Below are positions 1 through 8,134 of a stretch of 64,000 nucleotides of DNA, in pieces. The number at the start of each line of letters is the position of its first letter. Position 1 is the stretch's first letter. The notes beneath the pieces were generated by a model, which was not told where the DNA came from, searched no databases, and saw only the letters and a program-made list of their open reading frames with translations. The translations under genes were made by a program, and so were the position numbers. The DNA is taken from assembly GCA_029243545.1 (NCBI GenBank), contig JAQWRV010000013.1, forward strand, positions 62,001 through 126,000, in the 5' to 3' direction. The stretch comes from Rhodospirillaceae bacterium (GTDB lineage: Bacteria > Pseudomonadota > Alphaproteobacteria > Rhodospirillales > Rhodospirillaceae).

Positions 1-313
1 GATAATCGATATCGCCGGCCATACGGTAGACCTCGACCACTTCAGGCATTTCTTTGACGGCACGGGAAAACTTAGCGAGCCAAACATCATCGTGCTGCTG
101 GGTGCGCAACTGCACGAACACTGTCAGGCCCAGGTTCAGCTTCTTGCCGCTCAACAGCGCGACCCGGCCCCTGATTACGCCGGATGCCTCCATCTTCTGG
201 ATACGCTTCCAGCAGGGCGTTTGGGAGAGCCCAACTTTATCAGCAATGTCGGCGATGGAAAGGGACGCGTCAGTCTGCAAAAGGGTCAGGATTTTGCGGT
301 CGATGGGGTCCAT
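1..313 (-). CDS. Lrp/AsnC family transcriptional regulator (3' end cut off by window)
   Basis: The visible 104 codons begin with an Lrp/AsnC-type winged helix-turn-helix: MDPIDRKIL, then IADIADKVGLSQT and WKRIQKMEASGVI, at about residues 1-50. The start of the RAM/ligand-sensing domain follows at about residue 60 onward. The C-terminal part lies beyond the left edge. The ATG at 313 is preceded by an AAAGGACG ribosome binding site. The gene is divergent from cysE, with AT-rich palindromes in between, so autoregulation and control of cysE are plausible. That role is inferred from position only. Family members usually sense amino acids; the ligand cannot be read from the sequence. Confidence 0.92.
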   Translation of the reverse strand, partial: MDPIDRKILTLLQTDASLSIADIADKVGLSQTPCWKRIQKMEASGVIRGRVALLSGKKLNLGLTVFVQLRTQQHDDVWLAKFSRAVKEMPEVVEVYRMAGDIDY

Positions 314-344
314 GGTGTGCGTCCTTTGGTAGATTGATTGGCTG

Positions 345-418
345 ATAGAACCGGTTCATAGAAGAATTATTTCCTATAATGCAATCAATAATCTTTGGTT
401 TATAGAAATTTTTTCTAT
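345..418. promoter_or_regulatory. Operator-like palindromes between the Lrp-type regulator and cysE
   Basis: A perfect 17-bp inverted repeat, ATAGAAA-TTT-TTTCTAT, lies at 402-418. A related imperfect copy lies at 358-377 (ATAGAA...TTCCTAT), and a GAACCGGTTC palindrome with flanking ATA sits at 348-357. All fall in the 200-bp divergent interval. Spaced AT-rich dyads of this kind are typical of Lrp/AsnC binding regions. Assignment to the neighbouring regulator is inference. Confidence 0.5.
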
Positions 419-513
419 TTTTGTGCTAGAAACCGTCTTGGTTGGGTTGCAGTGTGAGGTCTTTGGGCCTATGTCACCGCACTATAACTTGTTGTTTTGT
501 ATAAGGATTCGGT

Positions 514-1242
514 ATGTCCGCCATTGTCGATACATTGCGGTCCATCCAAAAGCGCGATCCAGCGGCACGCTCGCTGATGGAGATTGCCTTGCTCTATCCC
601 GGCGTGCGGGCGATGGCGTTCCATCGCCTGGGGCACCTTCTGTGGCGGTATGACCAGCATTTGCTGGGGCGATGGGTATCCGAAATCGGGCGGTTTCTGA
701 GCGGCATCGAAATTCATCCAGCGGCACAGATCGGGAAGCGGCTGTTTATTGACCATGGGCACGGCGTGGTCATAGGGGAGACCGCCGCGATTGGCGACGA
801 TGTCACCCTGTATCACGGCGTCACCCTCGGCGGGCTTTCTCCTCACGACGGCATTGGTGGCAAACGCCATCCAACATTGAAAGACCGTGTGGTCATCGGC
901 GCCGGCGCACAAATATTGGGGCCGGTTACAGTCCAGTCCTGCGCCCGGATCGGCGCCAACGCCGTGGTGACACGCGACGTGCCGCAAGGCGCTACCATGA
1001 TCGGCAATCCGGCTCAAATAGCCGCGCCACGCAAGCGCGACGGGGAAGACGCCTTCGCACCTTACGGCGTAACCCGCAAAGATCTGCCCGACCCCACTGC
1101 CAAAGTTATCGAAAGCCTGATGGCCGAAATTGAAGCCCTACGCGTACGTTTGATCGAGGTGGAAGGAGCCGGCGATACCGTGCAGCCGCCGCCAGCCTCG
1201 CGCGAAACCGACAGCACCTCAGACAGCGCAGACGTCCGCTAG
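514..1242 (+). CDS. cysE: Serine O-acetyltransferase
   Basis: This enzyme acetylates L-serine with acetyl-CoA to give O-acetylserine, the precursor for cysteine synthesis, in the cytoplasm. The protein has 242 aa. A short helical N-terminus precedes left-handed hexapeptide repeats. The diagnostic [10 protein letters not shown] motif is at about residues 80-89 and YHGVTLGG at about 100-107, followed by GGKRHPTL and MIGNPAQ. It is the compact (EpsC/CysE short) form, and the last 35 residues are a low-complexity acidic/Ser-rich tail. The ATG at 514 has an AAGGATT site upstream. The gene stands alone, divergent from the Lrp/AsnC gene. Confidence 0.95.
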   Translation: MSAIVDTLRSIQKRDPAARSLMEIALLYPGVRAMAFHRLGHLLWRYDQHLLGRWVSEIGRFLSGIEIHPAAQIGKRLFIDHGHGVVIGETAAIGDDVTLYHGVTLGGLSPHDGIGGKRHPTLKDRVVIGAGAQILGPVTVQSCARIGANAVVTRDVPQGATMIGNPAQIAAPRKRDGEDAFAPYGVTRKDLPDPTAKVIESLMAEIEALRVRLIEVEGAGDTVQPPPASRETDSTSDSADVR

Positions 1243-1258
1243 CCCACCCCCTTGCCAC

Positions 1259-1492
1259 GGCAAAGATCCGCATCATTCCTTTACGGACCTACCGTGGGAC
1301 GAACGTGTGGCCCCGTTTCACTAGCACGCGCAATCGCGCGACGTCAGAACAGCAAGTGCACGGCAGGTGACCCAGCCTCTTTATACCTATGCCCTGGCTC
1401 GTTGGCGCAAATACGAACGATATTTAGAACCGCACATGGATACACTTCAGCCTTTCATTGATGAATTTGGCTATTCATCCACATCTACATAG
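1259..1492 (+). pseudogene. Remnant of a sulfotransferase-family gene (C-terminal fragment)
   Basis: One reading frame encodes a recognisable C-terminal end of a sulfotransferase-domain protein. It carries DLPWDERVAPFH, then VRTASARQVTQPLYT, then ARWRKYERYLEPHM and a natural TAG at 1490-1492. The frame is interrupted by an in-frame TAG at 1322-1324, inside the otherwise conserved FH-x-x-x-R-x-VRTAS stretch, and has no start codon or N-terminal domain. This fits a decayed gene truncated next to cysE. The family match rests on remembered motif order (PWDER...VRTAS...QPLY...WRRYE) and was not searched. Confidence 0.6.
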
Positions 1493-1546
1493 AAAACCGC
1501 CAAGAATTATCTGTTTGACGAACGATCAACCCGGCATACTCCCCTC

Positions 1547-2755
1547 ATGCGCTCTTTAGTTAAATATGCAGCCTGGACCATGGGCGGCCTTCTGATTCTT
1601 GGCACCGTTTTTGCATTATCGGAGCGCCAATTCCTAACCCGTTACATGACCCGCGCTAGCGACCCTCTGGTCATGCCAGTCTCCTGGTTCAGTCCGAAAG
1701 AACCTGTCAGGGGCGATCAAAAAGACGATCTTCGACTGGCTAAAGAGGCTGAGAGGAGCGTTCCGGATACGGTGTTAAGTGAAATTGCAGCCTTTGCTGA
1801 AGAGCAGAACTCGCAAGGTCTCATCGTTATCCATGACGGCTTAATTCAGCTGGAAGCTTATTGGGATGGCGCTGACCGCAGCACCCTGTTTAACCCACAG
1901 TCCATGTCTAAGACCGTATTGGCTATGATCATGGGCATCGCCATTAACGAAGGTCACATCGCCTCTCTTGATGATCCAGTCGGAAAGTACATTGAAGAAT
2001 GGTCTGACAGACCTCAGGGCACCGCCACGATCAGGCAAACTCTTTGGATGGCTGCCGGACTAGAGCAAATGTCTAGCTCTTATGCAATCGAGCTATTCTC
2101 GCGTGGGGCTTGGTACAATTTTGGTGATGACTTTGAAGGGATGATTCTTGACCTCAGGCAGGTCTCCCCACCAGGCACCAAGTTCGAATACAATAATGAA
2201 GAAAATAATGTGCTCGGCATGGTTATTGAGCGGGCGACGAGCCAGCGCTATGCCGATTACTTATCCGAAAAACTGTGGCAGCCACTTGGCCTAGCAGATG
2301 CCAGTATGTATCTCGACCGTGAAGGTGGGGCTGTGATGAAGTCCTGCTGCATTTTTTCACGACCTTATGACTGGGCCAAACTTGGAGTCCTACTGCTGAA
2401 CCGCGGCGCATACAACGGCGAACAAATCGTTCCGGCGGCATGGGTTGATGCGATGATCCAACCTTCTCCGTTAGTGGATTATTACGGCTATCAGGTTTGG
2501 CTAGGCAGTGAATATATCCAAGCCAGCGAAGCAGGGTCAGGAGAAGATGGTGTAGACGAGGAAGTATCTCCCGACGTTTACGCCACCGAGGATATGATTG
2601 TTTTCAATGGTTACGGCGGACAACGGGTTTGGGTGTCGCCTTCCAACAATTTGGTTGTTGTCCGCGCCACAATGAAATGGGCCGGCTCATGGGTGGAAAC
2701 AAAGATTCCGAATATGGTGCTGAGCGCGATTAAGCCTGAAGCCGCAGTGGATTAA
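1547..2755 (+). CDS. Serine hydrolase of the beta-lactamase / penicillin-binding-protein fold
   Basis: The protein has 402 aa with an N-terminal membrane anchor or uncleaved signal (about residues 8-24) and a periplasmic class C beta-lactamase-like domain. The catalytic S-x-x-K is S119-M-S-K122, and the Y-x-N box is Y215-N-N217. The third box seems to be NGYGGQ near residue 345, not KTG or HxG. The family (COG1680) includes esterases, D-aminopeptidases and carboxypeptidases, so true beta-lactamase activity should not be assumed. The stop codon shares TTAA with the convergent ABC permease gene. Confidence 0.85.
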   Translation: MRSLVKYAAWTMGGLLILGTVFALSERQFLTRYMTRASDPLVMPVSWFSPKEPVRGDQKDDLRLAKEAERSVPDTVLSEIAAFAEEQNSQGLIVIHDGLIQLEAYWDGADRSTLFNPQSMSKTVLAMIMGIAINEGHIASLDDPVGKYIEEWSDRPQGTATIRQTLWMAAGLEQMSSSYAIELFSRGAWYNFGDDFEGMILDLRQVSPPGTKFEYNNEENNVLGMVIERATSQRYADYLSEKLWQPLGLADASMYLDREGGAVMKSCCIFSRPYDWAKLGVLLLNRGAYNGEQIVPAAWVDAMIQPSPLVDYYGYQVWLGSEYIQASEAGSGEDGVDEEVSPDVYATEDMIVFNGYGGQRVWVSPSNNLVVVRATMKWAGSWVETKIPNMVLSAIKPEAAVD

Positions 2756-4182
2756 ACCACTGGATAACGTGCATATTTGCGCGATGACCAGATGCTGAGA
2801 AGCAATACAAAGAACAGCAACCCCAGAATCGGGCCGGCGGTTGCAGCCAAGACGCTGGCGACGCCCCATGTTTTGTATTCAAACGTTGGAATTTCATCAA
2901 ACTCGGCGGCGGACATCCGCTTACCTTTGATGATGCGATTGGTAAAGAAGCCGCGCCAATTCTCATGGAAAGACAAAACCTGTTCACTGAAATCCGAGAA
3001 CCGTTCAGTGCCAGTGCCCGAAATGGCGTTCAATGCATTTTGCGCCATAATCGACGGCGAAGCATATTGCAGGAGGTCAACCACCTCTTGGCGTTTCTCT
3101 GCTTGTGCACCGAATTCTTGCATGAGCGGCTCGATGGCCCGCTCCACAGCTGAGTCCGTCGCGAGCACCTGAAGAAAGAATTGGTCCGCATTGGCATTAC
3201 CGCCCACCATTTCCGGGTGATCAAAAAAGAACGCTTCACGGGATTCAGCGGATTCCTGGTCCGCGACCTCTGTGGCTTCACGCATTTCAGTCGTCAATTC
3301 GACGCGCGACGGCGCTGGAAACAATGTCGTGGCAATGACATTCACCAGCGCTGGGACGACGACCACAAAGACCAGCCATAGATTGGCGAGAATGACACCA
3401 TTGGTCACTGAAGGCTTATTCAGTGCGTTGACAAACAGGGCCGAAGCAAACCAGAAAAAGGCATAGAGCGACACGACTAAGAACCATAGACCGAAACGGG
3501 CCCATAGGGCGCCGCTAGCTAGATCAGGCTCGGTAAGCACGACAGCTGCAAGGCCGACAATAAGAAGCAGAAAAAAAATCAAGAACGCCCGCGCCGCGCC
3601 CTTGGCGATGATGAACGCTGTCTTCGAAACACCGTGGGCTAGAACCAGGCTTAAGACTCCGCGCTCTTTTTCTTTGGACATGAGGTCAAACGTCAGGGCG
3701 ACGATAAAAATCGGCAACAGGAAGACAATCACAAAGGCCACATCGAAACTACCTGCCAGAACATTCAATGGGTTTTGAATCTTAGCCTCGTTAAGAAAAG
3801 AAAGTGCGGGATGAGCAGTCACTTTGTAATAGATTGGCTGAACGTCCGTTTGCCCGATAGACAAAGACGCAAGTGGCGACGGCGGCAAAACCGTATAGTG
3901 ACTCAAGACAGACAGCCCGAGCGCACCTGCACTGGCCACTGACGGTGGATCGCCTTCCGGGTTTGCTTCCCAGCGTGCAACGGTGTTCTGCAGCGCGGTT
4001 TGTGTTTGCATTTCGCCGCGATTGAGACCGGAGGCCATTTCCGCCATTTGGTCCGTACGCGCTGCCCCATTGAGTGCCGCTAAGACGGTGAGGACGAGAA
4101 GAAGACCTAGAATCGCCCACCATGTGCTGTTGTGTTTGAGAATCACCCATTCCTGGATGAAGACAGACCCGAAACCTTTCAT
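2752..4182 (-). CDS. ABC-2 type transporter permease (DUF3526-like), second of a pair
   Basis: This is a 476-aa integral membrane protein. One hydrophobic helix lies near the N-terminus, then a long extracytoplasmic loop, then a helix block from about residue 155. Just before the block's second helix is the MSKEKERGVLSLVL element typical of ABC-2 permeases. A second large loop (about 265-415) precedes the final helix. The start has a GGGGGGCTGAT site. It begins 10 bp after its paralogous neighbour, and the two probably form a heterodimeric membrane component. No ATPase gene is adjacent, so the substrate and the powering subunit are unknown. Confidence 0.8.
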   Translation of the reverse strand: MKGFGSVFIQEWVILKHNSTWWAILGLLLVLTVLAALNGAARTDQMAEMASGLNRGEMQTQTALQNTVARWEANPEGDPPSVASAGALGLSVLSHYTVLPPSPLASLSIGQTDVQPIYYKVTAHPALSFLNEAKIQNPLNVLAGSFDVAFVIVFLLPIFIVALTFDLMSKEKERGVLSLVLAHGVSKTAFIIAKGAARAFLIFFLLLIVGLAAVVLTEPDLASGALWARFGLWFLVVSLYAFFWFASALFVNALNKPSVTNGVILANLWLVFVVVVPALVNVIATTLFPAPSRVELTTEMREATEVADQESAESREAFFFDHPEMVGGNANADQFFLQVLATDSAVERAIEPLMQEFGAQAEKRQEVVDLLQYASPSIMAQNALNAISGTGTERFSDFSEQVLSFHENWRGFFTNRIIKGKRMSAAEFDEIPTFEYKTWGVASVLAATAGPILGLLFFVLLLSIWSSRKYARYPVV

Positions 4183-4192
4183 ATCAGCCCCC

Positions 4193-5608
4193 CTAACCCA
4201 ACGTCACTTTGACTTTACGCACGGCCAAAACACCGGCAGCGATGGACAATGCTAGCCACAAAAACATCACCATAAAGCTGGGGCCGAGACGCGTCAGCAA
4301 AGTGCCCAGTGAAGCGGGCTGAAAGGCGAATGGCTCAATCGATGCCCAGAGTGTGGAATCAGCCCGGTAGTCCGCCTGTCCGGCATTGGAATTATTGGTA
4401 ATATCTTGGTTCATATCCGCGATGAGTTTGCGACGGTAAGTCTCTGCCTGGCCCGTAAAAGCGAGATGCTGATTGAGTGACGTGCCCGATAATTCCATGG
4501 AGGCCAACTGCACAGCCATGCGGGGGGAGCCAACACTGAACATTTGGTGCAGACCGGTTTGCTGACTAAAAATCGCGTAAAGCTCTCCGTAATACTTGTC
4601 GAAAACTTCGTTGCCGAGTTTCTCCTGCAGATCGAAAATCATGCCTTGGAAGTTGATGGGCAGGTCTTCAACAGAGTCTGCCTTATATAGCTTCAGAATT
4701 TGCTCCTGACGCTGCTGCACTTTTGTATCGGGACTAACCCCATCCAAACCCGACTGCATAGCCTCATCGATATTGGCTTGGAACAACACCGCCGTCGGCG
4801 TGGGATAAAGCAAGCGCGACACATCGGACGCCGCGCGCGGCAGCACAAAGCTGGAAACAGCCCAGAACCCGACCATGACCACCAGCGCAGCCTGAGCCGA
4901 ACGCACATTGGCGGAAACGGCAAGGGTCAGAAACAAAAAGATCCATGCGTAAATGATGTAGACCGCAACTATGACAATGCCATGGCCGACATAAGTCAGC
5001 CCGCCCGGAGTCATGAGTAAACCGATAAACCCGAGAAGCAAAATAGGTCCGATAAAGGTGCTCAACGCAGCAGCAGCCCCAAGCGCTTTGCCAAACAGCA
5101 ACTGAACCGGAGACACCTGCATGCTGAGCAACTGCCGCAAAGTACCTGCTTCGCGCTCACCGGCGAATGCAGGAAACGCCAAGAGGATCACTAGTAGAGG
5201 CAATAACATTTGCAATGTGAAGGCAGCTGTTAATTCACCAAAGCGAGCGATAGCGGTCGCATCGCGGGCCGGCTCACCCTCTGCATCGTTTTGCTTGTGC
5301 GCCTCCAGCCAAATGGAAACACCGGTGTAACTAGCAATACCCGTGTCGAAAAACGACAACGGTGTCACCGGCTTAAAGGCGTAGAGGCCATAATGCGCCG
5401 CTGCGTGGGGGTTCTTTTCCCCTTGGGCCGCGAACTGCATGTTGACGACTTCTTGGGCAGACGCACGTTCAGCTGAAATATCCGCGTAACGCTGACCGGC
5501 CGTCCCGAGCGCGGCAATCAGCATAACCGCAAGAATAACAGCCGACCATTTGATCCGTCCGTCACGCAGAATTTCCCGAAACTCCTTGCGGGCAACCGTT
5601 AGAATCAT
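4193..5608 (-). CDS. ABC-2 type transporter permease (DUF3526-like), first of a pair
   Basis: The 471-aa membrane protein has the same architecture as the downstream permease: an N-terminal helix (about 22-40), an extracytoplasmic loop, then a membrane block. That block contains the AGEREAGTLRQLL ABC-2 element near residue 150. A second loop and a last helix close the protein. It lies 27 bp after the CopC-CopD fusion gene and so is probably in the copper run's transcript. NosY-like permeases and Cu maturation exporters are comparable, but that function is inference. The start has a GGAGAG site. Confidence 0.8.
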   Translation of the reverse strand: MILTVARKEFREILRDGRIKWSAVILAVMLIAALGTAGQRYADISAERASAQEVVNMQFAAQGEKNPHAAAHYGLYAFKPVTPLSFFDTGIASYTGVSIWLEAHKQNDAEGEPARDATAIARFGELTAAFTLQMLLPLLVILLAFPAFAGEREAGTLRQLLSMQVSPVQLLFGKALGAAAALSTFIGPILLLGFIGLLMTPGGLTYVGHGIVIVAVYIIYAWIFLFLTLAVSANVRSAQAALVVMVGFWAVSSFVLPRAASDVSRLLYPTPTAVLFQANIDEAMQSGLDGVSPDTKVQQRQEQILKLYKADSVEDLPINFQGMIFDLQEKLGNEVFDKYYGELYAIFSQQTGLHQMFSVGSPRMAVQLASMELSGTSLNQHLAFTGQAETYRRKLIADMNQDITNNSNAGQADYRADSTLWASIEPFAFQPASLGTLLTRLGPSFMVMFLWLALSIAAGVLAVRKVKVTLG

Positions 5609-5635
5609 ATTTCTCTCCGCGTGCGCTAAAGCGCT

Positions 5636-7270
5636 CTATTTGACAGGAACGGTGGTGCGGAAAATCTGCTTGTCGAAGTCATCGACAAACGCATCGATCC
5701 GCGCTTCCCATTCACCAGGAATGATCAGTTGATCAAACATGAAATGGAACATGCCTGGGGTGACCATTTCGCCGCGGCCTTCAATACCTTCAAGACCGGC
5801 AGACGGTAGCGACCAGACGATATTGACGTCGACCATCTCAACTGGGTTCCCGGCATCATCTTTGAACGTGATCATCACCATGTTGGATGCGGTGGTGGCG
5901 CCCGGATCAATGCTGAAATCTGCCGTGTACTTGCCCTTGGTGAGTGTGGCTTGGAATCCGCCACCCATGCCCATTCCGCCCATTCCGCCTTCCATATCCA
6001 TTGTCGCGCGCGGCGGTGTAACGAGGGTCAGGGAAACGGCTGCACTGATGATTAAGACCATGGCCGCGTATTCGAACTTGATGGATTTGCGAAGTTTACT
6101 TGAAGCAGCAGCATCACCTTTTTCAAGCGCAGGGGTCAGCACTATCTTGTTCATGGCAGCAAGACCGAGCAGCGCAAGAAAGATTGCAATCTTCGCGGCA
6201 AGGCGCAAACCGTAATCGGTTGAGAATAAATTCGTCGGTGATTCCAACTGTGTCCACGTAATTACGGCACCCGACACAAACAGCGCGCCGACCGTCCATA
6301 CCGCGCGGTCTGAGAATTGAGTCATCACGGCACCGGCTTGGATCACGTCTGCATCTTGCGCTGTCTTGGCCAACGGATAGAGGGCGGCAATCCAAAATGA
6401 TGCACAGAACAAGTGTACCGCAACCACAGGTGCCATCATCCAGGCGGGAGGCGCTGTGGCGGCGTGACCGGTGACTAAGAAGCTGGCGACAGCGATAGCG
6501 CTTCCGAGCAAGAGCACCGGCGTTGACTTGCCTTCCGGCCCTTTGCCGAATGCGAAAATTAGAATCAGCAATCCAGGAATGCCTATGAGAGCACTTGGTC
6601 CAAGCGTCGAGCCCAACCCTTGCGACCAGGCATCGGGTGAGAAGAACGCCGACGGTCCGCCCAGCAACATTTCAGCGCCACCGAAACCGAGGGCGAGGAT
6701 GTAGGTTGCCGCGGCAACGGTTGCGGCCATACGGCCCATTTTAAATACGGATTGTTCGACAGGTCCCGGAACGGTCATTCCAATAGCAAAAAGTGCAGCA
6801 CCGGCGGCCAGCATCATAGCGCCATATTGCAGGAATCGATTAATTGCGACAGGGATGACCCAGCCGCTAGTTTGCCCACCGGCTGCAGAAACATTTTCCA
6901 TGGAAGCCACAGCCTCGCCGACCGCAAACACGACACTGCCACCGACCGGGTGGGTATCGGCTGAGATCACCCGGTAGGTAGCAATGTAAGTGCCGTTGGG
7001 CAGTTCAGCGTTAACCTTTGTAAGGACATCGTTGCCGTCAACAGCCCAGTCGCTGAGGTCGCCAACTTCTGCGCCCGTGCGGTCTAGTATCTTGATGAAA
7101 ATGGGGCCGACGTTTTCGTTGAATTTGAAGACGAGCTCCGTGGGTGACACATCCAGACTGGCTTCCGCTGCCGGCGTTGAGCCGAGGAGAACGGCGTGAG
7201 ACCAAGCCGGGCTGGCCAGACTAAAGGCCAAGCCAAGAGAGGCGAAGAAGAGTGCTAGAAAACGTGTCAT
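5636..7270 (-). CDS. CopC-CopD-YtkA fusion, copper handling membrane protein
   Basis: The protein has about 544 aa in three parts. A signal peptide ends at SPAWS, giving a mature protein that starts with His (HAVLLGSTPA), the usual N-terminal Cu(II) ligand of CopC; the CopC domain ends near DTHPVGGSVVF. Then come about eight membrane helices of a CopD domain, including a His-bearing VVAVHLFCASFW helix. A Met/Gly-rich linker (GGMGGMGMGGG) leads to a C-terminal YtkA/FixH-like beta domain. It binds periplasmic copper and probably passes it across the inner membrane. The ATG at 7270 is preferred over an upstream start at 7360 because it has a GGGGGA site and puts the signal peptide at the N-terminus. 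Confidence 0.88.
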   Translation of the reverse strand: MTRFLALFFASLGLAFSLASPAWSHAVLLGSTPAAEASLDVSPTELVFKFNENVGPIFIKILDRTGAEVGDLSDWAVDGNDVLTKVNAELPNGTYIATYRVISADTHPVGGSVVFAVGEAVASMENVSAAGGQTSGWVIPVAINRFLQYGAMMLAAGAALFAIGMTVPGPVEQSVFKMGRMAATVAAATYILALGFGGAEMLLGGPSAFFSPDAWSQGLGSTLGPSALIGIPGLLILIFAFGKGPEGKSTPVLLLGSAIAVASFLVTGHAATAPPAWMMAPVVAVHLFCASFWIAALYPLAKTAQDADVIQAGAVMTQFSDRAVWTVGALFVSGAVITWTQLESPTNLFSTDYGLRLAAKIAIFLALLGLAAMNKIVLTPALEKGDAAASSKLRKSIKFEYAAMVLIISAAVSLTLVTPPRATMDMEGGMGGMGMGGGFQATLTKGKYTADFSIDPGATTASNMVMITFKDDAGNPVEMVDVNIVWSLPSAGLEGIEGRGEMVTPGMFHFMFDQLIIPGEWEARIDAFVDDFDKQIFRTTVPVK

Positions 7271-7375
7271 GAATTTCCCCCATAAGATCGCGACTACCCG
7301 ATTACGGGTCGTAAATAACAAAAGAAAAGAAACGGGACAGCACTCTCTATGCCGTCCCACCTCCTGATGAACGTC

Positions 7376-8038
7376 CTACTTGGCTTCCGCCGTCTGTTCT
7401 GACGGAGTTACGGTCATGCCTATGTTTTTCATATGCTCGGCAGACCATTCCCAAGGGTATTGTGGCATTTCGGCCTCATACAGCACCGTGTACGGCGCAG
7501 GGTGAGCGGTTGAGCCCATAAACGCTTCGAACTTCTCGCCAAACTCTGAGTCTTTAATATCGAGCGCTTGCTCTGGCAGGTCCGTATACGGATCACGGCT
7601 GTCGGCACAGATATTAACCATCTGCCAAAACAAGACTCTGCCGGGCTCATTCGGGAGCTTGGCGCGAAATTTAAACCCTTCCAGGCGATTGAAGGGGATA
7701 CCCTTCGCTGGGTTCTTCCAGATGATCGTATCGACCGTGCTGGTAATGGAACGCCCGCCGTCACCGGCAACCGGAGGGTCGACGTTGCGCATCTCTGCCT
7801 CAACTTCCCAATCGCGCGTGTTCATAGGCGTGACACGGAAAACGCCATCGGGAATCTTAACCCGAACCTCAACGACATCTTCAGCCAAGCAACCGTGCGC
7901 GACACGGGCTTCCATATCGTGCATGTAGTTGGCTGGCGCACGCAGCGCGGTCATGTAGTTATGGGCGGAAGCGGAGGTCGCTGACATCAGAACGACGGCC
8001 CCCACAGCAGCTGTTGTGATAAACGCGGGTTTCAACAT
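7376..8038 (-). CDS. YcnI-like DUF1775 periplasmic copper-binding protein
   Basis: The protein has 220 aa with a cleavable signal ending SATSASA. The mature chain starts at His (HNYMTALRAP), consistent with the DUF1775/YcnI family, in which the N-terminal His helps bind Cu(II). A single beta-rich domain follows, with the VEVRVKIPDGV and WEVEAEM strands seen in YcnI proteins. Such genes often neighbour copC/copD, as here. It probably acts as a periplasmic copper chaperone. The start is supported by a GGGAG site. Confidence 0.82.
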   Translation of the reverse strand: MLKPAFITTAAVGAVVLMSATSASAHNYMTALRAPANYMHDMEARVAHGCLAEDVVEVRVKIPDGVFRVTPMNTRDWEVEAEMRNVDPPVAGDGGRSITSTVDTIIWKNPAKGIPFNRLEGFKFRAKLPNEPGRVLFWQMVNICADSRDPYTDLPEQALDIKDSEFGEKFEAFMGSTAHPAPYTVLYEAEMPQYPWEWSAEHMKNIGMTVTPSEQTAEAK

Positions 8039-8134
8039 TTTTTTCTCCCAGGGGCTAAGAAAATAGAATATCGCCTTAAGAATCTTCTGATTCGTGAGCC
8101 GGAGGTACCACTAATATCTCGGTAACCGTGGTCG

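Noticed and set aside
1252-1461. 69-codon plus-strand open frame after cysE
   Set aside because: It runs out of frame with the sulfotransferase remnant, which explains the codon pattern; no ribosome site and no recognisable product.
1547-2755. A beta-lactamase resistance gene
   Set aside because: The S-x-x-K and Y-x-N boxes are shared by many esterases and peptidases, and the third box is not K-T-G, so antibiotic hydrolysis cannot be claimed.
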